Origin: Homarus americanus | Lineage: Eukaryota > Arthropoda > Malacostraca > Decapoda > Nephropidae | Length of the DNA stretch: 64,000 nt | Assembly: GCF_018991925.1 (NCBI RefSeq) | Contig: NW_024735442.1 | Location: 125,001-189,000 of the forward strand | Direction of reading: 5' to 3' | Shown here: positions 11,475 through 22,394 of the stretch, piece after piece | Layout of the letters: each line of letters begins with the position of its first letter | How positions within the stretch are numbered: the first letter of the stretch is position 1 | The notes under the pieces: model-generated | Told to the model about the DNA's origin: nothing | Database searches by the model: none | Seen by the model: the letters and a program-made list of their open reading frames with translations, nothing else | Translations under genes and position numbers: made by a program

Positions 11475-11550
11475 CCACACACCTGAACCGTCCACTTCCC
11501 TTGTGCCACACACCTGAACCGTCCACTTCCCTTGTGCCACACACCTGTCG
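11475..11550. repeat. 31-bp tandem duplication
   Basis: The unit starts ccacacacctgaaccgtcca and occurs at 11475 and 11506, with a partial third at 11537. A related word at about 11205 lies left of the MITE. Confidence 0.85.
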
Positions 11551-11693
11551 CGTCCCTCTCCAGTGGATCTCTTTAGTGGACTTCCTTATTAATAGTGAAT
11601 GGGTCTTTGATCTTCAATATGTTTATAAGAAACGTATCTCCTATAACTTATGCTAGTTAAGGTCATATTAGAGGTTCAAAGGTTACACCATAT

Positions 11694-11698
<5 letters not shown>
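11551..11698. other. No gene seen
   Basis: Short unique spacer. Confidence 0.5.
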
Positions 11699-12003
<305 letters not shown>

Positions 12004-12159
12004 CTATAACTACCTGACTAAACGTACACCAACAAGGTTCTCCTTATAAGCAATACAACAGTCCTGGTCAACCTCGGTGGCACTAGTCTGTTAAGTCCAT
12101 TTGGTTGCCATATCATTACTTGTTGGACGACAAGTTTTAAGGTGAAATGACTCCCTAAA

Positions 12160-12540
12160 TATGCGACAGAGACCGTGGGTGAGGCAGCACTGTACGAGAT
12201 GCTCCCAGAGAATGTTTTACAGGTTAAAGGGCACACCATACAGCACCCCAGTCAAGAACATCTCTCTCACTCTGAAAATCCCAAGACTCGAGAAGGAGAA
12301 ATGTTCGTCAGGTGTCAAGTATCAAGGTGGTCACAACATGTTTTGGAAGGCGATACAAAAGCGCGATGGAGATCCAGGTGTGTTCTTTGTACACGAAAGC
12401 CAACCCTTCCCGCCCTCTCTGTCACAATTTTGGGAAATGGAGGTCTAGTACCATGAATGTGTGTGGCAGCCTAGGAGGGCAGAGGGTCAAAGAGATACTG
12501 CCTGATGTTCCACGCCAACACAGCCTGTGATTCAGTTTCA
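12160..12540 (+). pseudogene. Unidentified protein-like fragment, possibly transposon-derived
   Basis: A plus-strand frame at about 12175-12456 stays open for 93 codons and is Glu/Arg/Lys-rich. It includes a C-x2-C pair (RCVLCTRKPT). More cysteines appear only in the next frame (CHNFGKW, MNVCGS). A C-terminal Cys cluster of this kind occurs in some transposases, piggyBac among them, but no further motif supports that. A second frame overlaps it from 12161. I do not recognise the protein. A chance frame is possible. Confidence 0.25.
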
Positions 12541-12689
12541 ACATTCCACGGCGGTGGCAAAATTGTCAGCTTTGTTACTATAGTGTGGTCAGAGGTGCCT
12601 GATGTGACTTAGGCACCCACCGCAAGGTCACCATGACTCTCGCTGGTCCTGAACTCATGTTGTTGAAGAAGTTCTTTACCACAATGTAT

Positions 12690-12955
12690 GACAAGTCAGC
12701 TTAGCAAAGAGTTTTCCATGGGTTATTAAGGATATTATCCTGGGTTAATAAGAATATAATTCAGGCTTGGTAGTGAAGTCATCCCAAGATTGGTCAAAAT
12801 GTCGTGACCAACTAATTAAGGGTGTCATAACCAACTTAATAAGGAAGTCATATCCGACTAAATGAAAATATCGTACCAGATTAATGATCCTCAGATTAAT
12901 AAGGATGTCATATCCAACTTAATGAAAATGTCATAATAAGGATGTCAAGCCCTGT
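12690..12955. repeat. Degenerate tandem repeat, about 33 bp
   Basis: Variants of aaggatgtcatatccaactt followed by aatgaaaatgtcat recur six or more times with strong divergence. Confidence 0.7.
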
Positions 12956-13136
12956 ATGGCAGCGATGTTACGGCTTCCTCCCTCATCCAAAGTGTCAACC
13001 ATGTGGGGCAGAACCAATTAACCTGGCCTAACAAGTGACCCCCCGACCAAGCCTAATTATCTCGCTTGGCTTATAATAATTGACACGCCCGACACGACAA
13101 ACTGTCAACACAAATTGTTACCCGTATAATGTGGAG

Positions 13137-13376
13137 CACGGGGAGGGGGGGAGAGGGGTGGGTGGAGGGGGGGGCGGAGAGGGTGGCGGAGGGGGGCGGA
13201 GAGGGGTGGCGGAGGGGGGGGAGAGGGGGCGGAGGGGGTGGAGGGGGGAGGCGGAGAGGGGTGGCGGAGGGGGGGGGGGCGAAGAGGGGTGGCCGGAGGT
13301 AGGGAGGTGGCGGACGGGGAAGGAGCAGAGGGGAAGAAACGGGAGAGGAGGAGGAACGGGAGGGGGGAAGGTGTGA
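13137..13376. repeat. G-rich purine minisatellite
   Basis: Units of gcggaggggggagaggggtg type dominate about 240 bp with near-total strand asymmetry. The Pro-rich minus-strand frame is a translation of this tract. Many runs of four or more G make quadruplex formation likely. Confidence 0.9.
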
Positions 13377-13404
13377 AGGACGATGGGGTCTACTTTTCCT
13401 GGTT

Positions 13405-13830
13405 CTTCCCTTAAGGTTAGGATATATAAGTACCGTACCTCTGACAGTTTGTCCTTCAGGCTGTGAACAAAACTAAATGTAAAGTGTGCGGCCAGACATA
13501 TGGCCACACACCCCAACACTACGAGTTAGACTGCGAAAAATTAAACTTTTAGGGCATAATGTATGTACAACGACACATCACTTTATCTCTGATGGCATGA
13601 TAGCTGATGTATTAAGGCTGTATGCACATTTTCATCTAGTAGCTAAGTAAACTCCTATGAGCCGACTTAAACAATGTATTGGAAACATTCTGTAACATTC
13701 AACGCCACAATATACTGACCTCTTATATTTCTCTGTAATCCTTTTCCCGCTACTGCTTAAGAAATACTATAGGTTGCACAATAAACAAGCTGCTTTCCGC
13801 AACAAAATTAAATTCAAATTCAATTCCTGT
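13405..13830 (+). mobile_element. I-type LINE 3' end, copy 1
   Basis: Nucleotide-level match to the 27610-28170 LINE. It runs from ttaggatatataagtacc through a frame reading CKVCGQTYGHTPQHYELDC (13478-13534) to ttaaggctgtatgcac, then a 3' UTR ending gcacaataaacaagc and an A-rich tail. The zinc motif spacing is C-x2-C-x5-H-x3-H-x4-C. It stops shortly after the motif. This is a 5'-truncated relic without RT or RNase H. Confidence 0.8.
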
Positions 13831-14157
13831 CCCTTCCACTCTCCCTCCCTTACCCCTCCCTTCCTTATTGGGGGAAGCTGGAGACCATTTTACAAAACAA
13901 AACAAAACAAATAACACCAGCAACAGCCTGGTTAAGACTGTTTCCTGCTGTGGGATATATTAGCATGAGGAGGCCACCACGGATCACTACAACGCGTCTC
14001 TCTCTCATATTAATGCTTATAACCTTGTGTTACAATCACCAAGTGTCATTCCTCGTAAAGTTTGTGTGAGCGGAAACCTCTGACTTGAATATGAACGAGA
14101 CCGCCTGTATATATATTGAGAATTAGCATCAGCTTGGGGTAACATTATTGCGGTTTA
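13831..14157. other. No gene seen
   Basis: Pyrimidine-rich start, an aaaacaaaacaaaacaaa run at about 13895, then unique sequence. Confidence 0.5.
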
Positions 14158-14975
14158 AGATGCTGCAACACCACGTTAAGGAGGTCCAAGATGCTGCAAC
14201 ACCACGTTAAGGAGGTCCAAGATGCTGCAACACCACGCTAAGGAGGTCCAAGATGCTGCAACACCACGTTAAGGAGGTCCAAGGTGCTGTAACACCACGT
14301 TAAGGAGGTCCACGATGCTGCACCACCACGTTAAGGAGGTCCAAGATGCTGCAACACCACGTTAAGGAGGTCCAAGATGTTGCAACACCACGTTAAGGAG
14401 GTCCAAGATGCTGTAACACCACGTTAAGGAGGTCCACGATGCTGCAACACCACGTTTAGTCCAAGATGCTGCAACACCACGTTAAGGAGGTCCAAGATGC
14501 TGCAACACCACGTTAAGGAGGTCCAAGATGCTGCAACACCACGTTAAGGAGGTTTAAGATGCTGCAACACCACGTTAAGGAGGTCAAGATGCTGCAACAC
14601 CATGTTAAGGAGTTCCAAGATGTTGCAACACCACGTTAAGGAGGTCCAAGATGCTGCAACACCACGTTAAGGAGGTCCACGATGCAACACCACGTTAAGG
14701 AGGTCCAAGATGCTGCAACACCACGTTAAGGAGGTCCAAGATGCTGCAACACCACATTAAAGAGGTCCAAGATGCTGCAACACCACGTTAAGGAGGTCCA
14801 AGATGCTGCAACACCACGTTAAGAAAGTTCAAGATGCTGCAACACCACGTTAAGAAGGTTCAAGATGTTGCAATACCACGTTAATGAGGTTCAAATGCTG
14901 CAACACCACGCTAAGAAGGTTCAAGATGCTGCAACACCACGTTAAGGAGGTTCAGGATGCCGCAATATCAGGCGC
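14158..14975. repeat. 31-bp minisatellite, about 26 units
   Basis: The unit is gatgctgcaacaccacgtta followed by aggaggtccaa. Units are well conserved on the left and drift on the right (aagaaggttcaag), which suggests homogenisation fading toward one edge. One unit at about 14450 is shortened. Confidence 0.97.
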
Positions 14976-15399
14976 AACATCTTAAGGTAATGTTTACTAA
15001 GATATTTCCACCCATCTACTTAAATCGTTGTTATCAGAGTCACTTTTCTTAGTATCCCTGATCCGTGTTGTTATTACCACCCGGTGTCCCTGACGTACAC
15101 CACAGGGTTTCCTTCACTGTCTTCAGCCTTGTTATTTGTATTACCACTGTTAACATTATTAATATTACCATAATGATGAAGTAATATAAAGGGAATTTTT
15201 ATTACTATCACAAATATATATTTTTTTAGAATTAATACTTTTCCCTCGAATGAATTAGCAGGACATAATGAAATCGCTCGCGTCATCGTGTTTGTGGCAT
15301 CCGTGGCCGTACTCTTGCTGTGAACACAGTAAATCTTGAAGACACGTACAGTCAAAAGATAGGAACTGACAGACGTTAAGTATGCCTACTAAAGACCGC
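14976..15399. other. No gene supported
   Basis: Unique AT-rich DNA. The minus-strand frame at 15074-15355 (93 residues) has no recognisable domain. Confidence 0.45.
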
Positions 15400-15562
15400 G
15401 GAAGTTGAGGGTAGAGGCTGTGGAGGGTGAGGTTAGAGGACGCGGATGATGAGATTAGAGGCCGCGGATGGCGTGGTTATAAGCCATGGATGGTGAAGTT
15501 AGAGGTCGCAAATGGTGAGGTTAGAGCCCATAGTAGGTGAGTTTAGAGTTTGCAGAAGACGA
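15400..15562. repeat. Degenerate repeat of about 27 bp
   Basis: Variants of gaggttagaggccgcggatg recur five to six times. Each unit contains a gttag word, so it may be related to the TTAGG-like tract that follows. Confidence 0.75.
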
Positions 15563-15734
15563 GGGTACAGAGAAATGAGTCCTGGTCGTCAAATGTTACT
15601 AAGTTCACATTATGTGTCTCATATGTGGAACTACGAAGACGTGTGGAGTTATACGGGACAATGTTGAGTGTATTTTCCACTGAACCGCCTTGTTTGTGTA
15701 GTAGATTATGTAAGATAGGTTCTCACATTCTTAT

Positions 15735-16004
15735 CTGGGAAGTTGGGTTTGGTTAAGTTCAGTCTGGTTAGGTTAGGTCAAGTTTGCCTAGGTTAGATTA
15801 TGTCTAGTTAGGTTAGGTTCAATTTGGTTAGGCTAGGTTAGGTCTGGTTAGGTTCAGTTTGGTTAAATTAGGTTGATAGGTTGATTGGGTTAGGTTCAGT
15901 CTGGTTATGTTAGGTTAAATCTCATTAGGTCAAGTCTTGTAAGGTCAAGTCTCATAAGGTCAAGTCTCGTTAGGTCAAGTCTCGTTAGGGTAGGTTAGGT
16001 TAGG
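15735..16004. repeat. Interstitial TTAGG-like tract
   Basis: Words ggttaggtta, ggttaggtcaagtctcgtta and ttaggttcagtctggtta fill this region. TTAGG is the ancestral arthropod telomere unit. The tract is degenerate and internal, so it is an interstitial telomere-like repeat and not a chromosome end. Confidence 0.8.
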
Positions 16005-17030
16005 CTAATTCAGTATGGCTTCACAAGTGGCTTTCATAGCTGACAAATCTATTACATTCTTTTCAACTGTTTTCGAATCAGTGGATGACAGACACGATTA
16101 TGATATGGTTTACCTCGAATTTAGCAAGGCCTTCGATGGAGTCCCCCACGAAAGACTAATACGTAAAGTGGAGGCACGTGGATTTGGAGGAGATATTCTA
16201 AACTGGATTAGAGCGTGGTTACAGGACAGGAAATAGAGTCAGCATTAATGGCAATAAATCCGATTGGGGTAACGATCACTAGTGAAGTACCCCAAGGCTC
16301 AGTACTTGAACCATTAATATTTATTATATACATAAACGACATAGATATGTATAGGCGTAGACAGCATCATAAGTAAATTTTCTGACGACACTAAAATAGG
16401 GCGTGTAATTAAATCTAACGATGAATCCGCAAAACTACAGGAAGGTTCTAAACAAATTTTTCGATTGGTCTGAAAAATGACATGAAATTTAATGTAGGTA
16501 ATTGTAAAGTACTTAGTCTAGGAGATGCAAACAGAGACACCAGATATCAGATGAACAACGTTAATATCGACAAATCCGACTGTGAGAAAGATTTAGGGGT
16601 AATGATAAGTAGGAATATTAAACCAAGTAAACAATGTGTATTTGTTTGAAACAAGGCTAACAGAGTACTTAGGTTTATACAAATGAGTGTTAGTTACAAG
16701 ACTAGCGAGGTTATCCTAAAACTATATCTTGTGCTTGTGAGACCTCACTTGGATTACGCAGTTCAATTCTGGTCACCGTATTACAGAATGAATATAGAAT
16801 CCTGAGAAAGAATTCAAAGGAGAATGACAAGACTAATCCCGGGCATTAGGAACCTTGAGTACAGAGACAGGTTAAAGCATCTGAATTTGCACTCCCTCGA
16901 GAGACGTAGAGTGAGGGGCGATATACAGTAGAAGTCAGGGATATATAGGTTAAGTTGGGTGTAAACGGGACTGTCCAGTACCAATAGGTCCGCTGCAGTT
17001 TTCTCCATTCTTATGTTCTTATATAAAGTC
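16005..17030 (+). mobile_element. CR1/L2-like LINE reverse transcriptase relic
   Basis: After QYGFTSG and a frameshift, a frame at 16015-16236 reads YDMVYLEFSKAFDGVPHERL, which is RT motif A with its catalytic Asp. Further pieces in shifted frames follow: EVPQGSVLEPL then FIIYIND (about 16280-16340), FSDDTK (about 16378; the usual F-A-D-D with Ala changed to Ser), DLGVMIS, RPHLDYAVQFWSPYYR (about 16740-16790) and RMTRLIPGIRNLEYR (about 16822). The 3' end carries ttcttatgttcttat, as in CR1-type short-repeat tails. Many stops and frameshifts mark it as dead. Its 5' truncation point lies in the TTAGG-like tract. Confidence 0.85.
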
Positions 17031-17135
17031 AAGTTTGCTTTTGTTATTTTAGGTTAAATTATTCAGTTAAGCTTGGTTTAGTTATGTTAGGTTAGTTTAA
17101 GTTATTAAGCTAGTTAGGTTAACTCAGGTTAGGTT
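17031..17135. repeat. Degenerate GGTTA-type tract
   Basis: Scattered ttaggttaaa, gttaggttagttta and aggttaggttaag words follow the LINE tail. Confidence 0.55.
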
Positions 17136-17249
17136 AAGATCCTTTGAGAATCATAACCGGGAGTATCAATTTGTCAAAGTATTCGTATGTTAAACTCTTT
17201 TGTCTGGTAGTAAAATATCGCAGATTGTTACAGTCGAGTCGAGTCGTAG

Positions 17250-17412
17250 CTTAAATGAGTTTCCCTTGGTGGAGAGGTCTTATGGTTTAACAATGTCTGT
17301 TTACCCGCACTGCCTAGGCCGTACCTACATGGGAAATTGTGTACAATGAATACCAGTCTTGTCTATATTGTATATGTACATTCTGAACCAATTGTAAACT
17401 TGATAATGATTT

Positions 17413-17446
<34 letters not shown>

Positions 17447-17448
17447 GT
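17250..17448 (+). mobile_element. Retroposon-like 3' tail ending in a (CTAT)n repeat
   Basis: The sequence tgtatatgtacattctgaac followed by caattgtaaacttgataatg runs into about eight CTAT units (17416-17446). A similar tail (ccaattataaacttg then an ATT repeat) lies at 31.98-32.07 kb. This suggests copies of one retroposon that end in short tandem repeats. Confidence 0.45.
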
Positions 17449-17522
17449 CATTTAGGGGAAACATAAGATATAACTTAACTAGCCCGACCCAGGACCCAAA
17501 ACAGTTTACAGCGGGTTCACGT

Positions 17523-17885
17523 TTACGATGAATTGAGGTAAGGGGGAGGGGTCGAGGGATTTGGGAGGGGGAGTGATTGTGGGAGGGGGATTAGTTTAGA
17601 GGTGAGGACTGGGTGTGGGACGAGGGGGTGTGGAGTGAGAGGTGGAGGGTGAGGGCCTGAGGACAAGAGTGTGGAGATGTAAGGGGTGGAGAGTAAGGGT
17701 GATAAGTGGGGAATAAAGGGAATAAGGGTTGAGGTTGAGGGGCAAGAAGTGGGGTAAGGGATGACGAGTGAGGAGTATAAGTAGTGGGGGGTGTTGAATG
17801 GGGAGTGAGGGGTGAGGGAAGCGAAGCAGTGAGGATGTGAGGTGTGAGGATATGAAGAGTGAAGGGGTGGGGTGGGAGAGCACGA
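17523..17885. repeat. Purine-rich GAGGGTG minisatellite
   Basis: About 360 bp of nearly pure G/A/T with ggtgaggg and gagtgaggagt words. The three Pro/Ser/Leu-rich minus-strand frames are its translations. Confidence 0.85.
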
Positions 17886-18480
17886 CAGACATCCAAACAT
17901 AACACAACGCTTAGAGCCACCCACCAGAGAAAGCTAAACATGGATGCTATTTAAGAACACATCAAGGCCTTGCCGTCTGATTCACGCACCACCGAATTTA
18001 TTAATATATTGAGTTATTTACATTTCTGACTACGACCATACGTACACATACACCGAAACGACACACTTGATAGCTCAGTGGAAATATGCAAATAAGAAAA
18101 AAATAAATCAGGGAGATATAAAGACATTAAGATTAAACAAGGTTATTCTAGATGTTGCGTATTACTGTGTACACAACAAGTGGTTTAAGCTGTCGTCAGA
18201 AGGGCCACCAGAGTGATAGTGTATTTGTGGCACCTTCAAGTAGTATGTTACAAAGTTAAGTAAATACGTCACTGAATATTATTATACTGTCTGACTAATG
18301 AAACTCCTTATTGCTAGAGTGAAAATCTGGCTGATTGGGACGCAGACACAGATTCCGACAGACTTCGACGCAGAAACCAATTAAAAGCAGACACCGAAAA
18401 GACGCGGACGCCGACCAAAAGTAGACGCTGATGCCTGTATGAAAACATGGCCACAATTTCTTGACATAAAGACAATACTG
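17886..18480. other. No gene supported
   Basis: Unique sequence. Short imperfect gacgcngaca repeats lie at about 18350-18430. No recognisable protein. Confidence 0.45.
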
Positions 18481-18823
18481 TATGGTCAAGTGAGGAAGAG
18501 GGGAGGGAGGGAAACAGGAAGTGTAAAGAAGGGAAGAAGGAAGACTAGAGAGAGAGAGAGAGAGAGTAAAGGGAAGAAGGAAGACTAGAGAGAGAGAGAG
18601 AGAGAGAGTAAAGGGAAGAAGAAGACTAGAGAGAGAGAGAGAGAGAGAGAGAGAAGGGAAGAAGGAAGAAGGAGAGAGAGAGAGAGAGAGAGAGAGTAAA
18701 GGAAGAAGGAAGACTAGAGAGAGAGAGAGAGGAAGGAAGAAGAAGAGAGAGAGAGAGAGAGAGAGTAAAGGGAAGAAGGAAGACTAGAGAGAGAGAGAGA
18801 GAGAGTAAAGGAAGAAGGAAGAC

Positions 18824-18859
<36 letters not shown>

Positions 18860-18872
18860 GAAGAAGGAAGAC

Positions 18873-18905
<33 letters not shown>

Positions 18906-18916
18906 AGAAGGAAGAC

Positions 18917-18957
<41 letters not shown>

Positions 18958-18973
18958 AGGGAAGAAGGAAGGC

Positions 18974-19011
<38 letters not shown>

Positions 19012-19145
19012 AAGAAGGACGACTAGAGAGAGAGTAGAAGGGAAGAAGGAAGACTAGAGAGAGAGAGAGAGAGAAGGAAGAAAGAGAGAGAAGAGAGAGA
19101 GAGAGAGTAGGGAAGAAGGTAGAGAGAGAGAGAGAGAGAGACAGG
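18481..19145. repeat. Compound (GA)n / GGGAAGAAGGAAGACTA array
   Basis: At least twelve blocks each combine gggaagaaggaagactagag with a GA run of varied length. The units behave as a minisatellite of about 40-60 bp with an embedded microsatellite. Confidence 0.95.
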
Positions 19146-19199
19146 GGAGATTCACTTGTACTCTAATTTATGTGAAGTCCAAGTATGCATTGCGAGTGA

Positions 19200-20090
19200 G
19201 GGAGATGAGTGCAGGTGAATCTCGGAGGGAGACGGGAGTGTCAGGGGAGTGATGGGTGAGTGTCAGGGGAGTGATGGGTGAGTATCAGGGGGTGATGGGT
19301 GAGTATCAGGGGGTGATGGGGTGAGTGTGAGTGATGGGTGAGTGTCAGGGGAGTGATGGGTGGGGGGAGTGATGGGTGAGTGTCAGGGAGTGATGGGTGA
19401 GTGTCAGGGGAGTGATGGGTGAGTGTCAGCAGGGAGTGATGGGTGAGTGTCAGGGGAGTGATGGGTGAGTGTCAGGGGAGTGATGGGTGAGTATCAGGGG
19501 GAGTGATGGGTGAGTATCAGGGGAGTGATGGGTGAGGAGAGTGTCAGGGAGTGATGGTTGAGTGTCAGGGGAGGACGGGGAGTGTCAGGGAGTGATGGGT
19601 GAGTATCAGGGGAGTGATGGGTGAGTGTCAGGATTGATGGTTAAGTGTCAGCGGGAGTGATGGGTGAGTGTCAGGGAGTGATGGGTGAGTGTCAGGGGAG
19701 TGATGAGTGAGTATCAGGGGAGTGATGGGTGAGTGTCAGGGGAGTGATGGGTGTCATGGAAGTGATGGTTGGTGTAAGGGGAATGTCAGGAGAGTGATGG
19801 TGAGTTTCAGGGAAAGTGATGGGTAAGTGTCAGGGGAGTGATGGTTGAGTGTCAGGGGGAGTGATGGTTGAGTGTCAGGGGAGTGATGGGTGAGTGTCAG
19901 GGGAGTGATGAGTGAGTATCAGGGAGAGTGATGGTTGAGTGTAAGGGGAGTGATGGTTGAGTGTCAGGAGAGAGTGATGGGTGAATGTCAGGGGAGTGAT
20001 GTGTGAGTGTCAGGGGGAGTGATGGGTAAGTGTCAGGAGAGTGATGGTTGAGTGTAAGGGGAGTGATGGGTGAGTGTCAGGGGAGAGTAT
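19200..20090. repeat. 22-bp minisatellite, about 38 units
   Basis: The unit is agtgatgggtgagtgtcagg plus gg. Small indels and G-run length changes separate the units. Confidence 0.96.
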
Positions 20091-20229
20091 GAGGACAGCA
20101 CCATGTGGCACTCAGTCCGTGAGAACACCTCCTTTGCCACACCAGGGGGTAGTGGGGTGAGGGAGGAGGATTAGAGAGAGAGAGAGAGAGAGAGAGTTAA
20201 GATTAAATACATAAGATAAATGAATTTGC
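20091..20229. other. Spacer with a short (GA)n run
   Basis: Unique sequence and a GA run at 20174-20196. Confidence 0.6.
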
Positions 20230-20800
20230 ATTAGAGAATTGACAAGAGGCATGACTGGCAGGTGCGGCGCTGATACCACCACAGCCACATTCTACTGTAC
20301 AGCTGTCTCCACCACCACCACGTCCTCCACCACACCATCCTCCGGCGCCACCACCATGTCCTCCGCCACCACCACGCCCTCCACCAGATCACCATCCGCC
20401 AACACGTCCTCCACCACACCACCATCCACCGCCACGTCCTCCTCCACCTGCTGAGCTACACCACGCTACTGCCTCGTCTCCATATTCTGTGGTTATACAC
20501 CTACTACACCCCCGTCCTGGCTAGTCGTCCCTCGAAGGTCAACGTGTTTGGTAGACTCGACCACCTGCTCCGGTAAGCTGCTTCACGCATCCACCATACT
20601 CGAGAGACGAATTGTTTTTGCGCCCCACTCATCCACAGCTGCTCGTCCCCGTCATCCGCAGCTTACCCTTCTCATCCACAGTCACTCGTACCTCTCGTCA
20701 ACAACTCACCCTCTCATCCACAGTGCCATGTTAATATTATGATTTTATCGACTCTGAATCCGTGTTCTTCTGGCTAAATAAACTTCTTCGTCACTTTCAT
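20230..20800 (+). other. ACC-rich low-complexity stretch with a retroposon-like tail
   Basis: Repeated accaccacc and cgtcctccacca words give Thr/Ser-rich frames on plus and Trp/Arg-rich frames on minus. I do not call a protein. Degenerate ctcatccaca repeats follow at 20625-20720. The end (20740-20800) has cgtgttcttctggctaaata, matching the tails at 3.84 and 48.9 kb. Confidence 0.5.
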
Positions 20801-20819
20801 CCATTTTTCAAATAATTTC

Positions 20820-21110
20820 TGACATTCATCCACGCACTCTCATCAGCCCTCCTCACACCCCCATCAGCCTTCCTAACACATCCCACCAGCCCTCCTCACA
20901 CCCCCACGAACCCTCCTCATACCCCCACCAACCCTCCTCATACCCCCTCATTACACCCCCACCAATCCTCCTCATACCCCCACCAACCCTCATTACACCC
21001 CCACCAAAACCCCCATTACACCCCCACCACCCCTCCTTGCCCCTACCAGCTCCCCTTACCCTCAACCATCCTTACCTCACGCTTACTAGGCCTTCTCACC
21101 CCCCATTAAC
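20820..21110. repeat. C-rich minisatellite (CCTCATACCCCCACCAA)
   Basis: Repeated cctcctcacacccccaccaa type units of about 17-18 bp. The Gly-rich minus-strand frame is its translation. Confidence 0.85.
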
Positions 21111-21470
21111 CCATTTCCCCAAAAAGTGCTACAAATGACCGTGGGAGCCTGACGCCACAATAACGTAAAAGCCACAAAGGAGAAAGTGAGAAAGTGTGAG
21201 GGGAAACTTTATACCCAGAGGGCCGTGTACACCCGCCGACGACCCCAGCACAGGTTCATCTCTCCCTCCTTCCCTCTCTCCTTTCCCATATCCTCCTTTC
21301 CTCTTATCCACCTTCCTCTCCATTCCCACCTCCTTCCTTTCCTCACTTCTATCCCCCTTTCTCTCCTCATTTCCATCCTCTTTCCTTTCCTCACTTCTAT
21401 CCCCTTTTCTCTCCTCATTCCCTCCTATCCTCCTTCCTTCCCACCCTTCCTCACCTAATCCGTCTTACGC
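21111..21470. repeat. Pyrimidine-rich minisatellite
   Basis: After about 130 bp of unique DNA, 21255-21450 is C/T-rich with repeated ctcctcatttccatcctctt and ccttcctttcctcacttcta units. Ser/Phe/Pro-rich frames are artefacts. Confidence 0.75.
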
Positions 21471-21843
21471 GTACACTGGTGATCTGTGTACAATGAAAGA
21501 CATAAGTGGTGTCGTGAAATTTGGTAAAAACATGTCGAAGGGCTAAACTTTTGGTGCGCTCTGCCTTGTGGTCCGGGGCTCTCATAATGTTTCACGAGTT
21601 ATATTCAATCTTCGAACAAAACCGCGACACGACTTTTGTCTTTGATTGTACAACAGATGTCTACTGGACTGAAGATTATGTTCGTAAAAGATATCAGGGG
21701 TACAGAAGGTGTCGTTCATAATATATGTGTACAGGAAACAGTACGTGTAGTCTCTTATCAAAAACGATATGTGCACAGAAGATAACATGTGGGTACAGAA
21801 GACAACGTGTACACAACGTACCATATGCACAAGAGATAATATG
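21471..21843. other. Unique start, then degenerate ACAGAAGATAACATG repeat
   Basis: 21690-21840 holds four to five diverged words of gtacagaagataacatgtgg type. No gene is supported. Confidence 0.5.
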
Positions 21844-21845
21844 TA

Positions 21846-22044
21846 CAGTCCCCTTCACTAGGGGCTCGTCATAAAAATATTCCACAAATTATTACATTGA
21901 GATATTTGTTTTAATATTGTTTTCTTTGGTTCCATTGTATGTTTACTATTGCGTGTTTCCTTCTGTCGAATGTAAACAAACACAACGCTGCCACACTACA
22001 TAAAACCTGACTAGCCCCTGTAAACGAAGTAGTGAAGGGGACTG
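21846..22044. mobile_element. Tc1/mariner-like MITE, family 2
   Basis: A 199-bp AT-rich element flanked by TA (21844-21845 and 22045-22046). The termini are a perfect 15-bp inverted repeat: cagtccccttcacta at the left and tagtgaaggggactg at the right. A further inverted pair, ggggct and agcccc, lies just inside. No coding capacity. It differs in sequence from family 1 but shares TA duplication and CAGTC ends. Confidence 0.9.
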
Positions 22045-22046
22045 TA

Positions 22047-22300
22047 CATTAATGGTACAAGCAGAAGTGGTAATGTGCACATACAAGTGATCTGTAAATG
22101 TTTATCTATAAATGTTAAGAACAGGTAAATTGGACAGTAAAAACAGTACAGTATTTCATAGAAACAAAGGGGAAATTTTTCGAACTTAAGAAACCCAAGT
22201 TAGCTCATATTTAGCAGTTGGTTGTATATAAAGTGTATTTGGTAGACTTTTGCAATGCCCAAGTAAATTACAAAATATATCTCATTTGTCTTTACAATAG
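22047..22300. other. No gene seen
   Basis: AT-rich unique sequence that would be intron or spacer if the next segment is an exon. Confidence 0.45.
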
Positions 22301-22394
22301 ATCACATGTACTCCTGTGTTGGGATGAACCACAAGGGAAGAACGAAGAACCTGTTAATCAGTTGCCACAGGTTTACAGGTTATCGCCGTGTGAG
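22301..22394 (+). CDS. Candidate 94-nt internal exon, unknown gene
   Basis: The left boundary is a plausible acceptor with a pyrimidine-rich run (ctcatttgtctttacaatag). The right boundary is a strong donor (gtgag then gtaagtaag). One of the three frames is open across all 94 nt and gives about 31 residues (starting SHVLLCWDEPQGK, ending YRLSPCE). The other two need checking. No family is recognised, and flanking exons are not seen within 1 kb. Chance pairing of splice-like sites is quite possible. Confidence 0.25.

Noticed and set aside
15735..16004. A true chromosome end
   Set aside because: The TTAGG-like DNA is degenerate, internal and followed by a LINE and 48 kb of other sequence.
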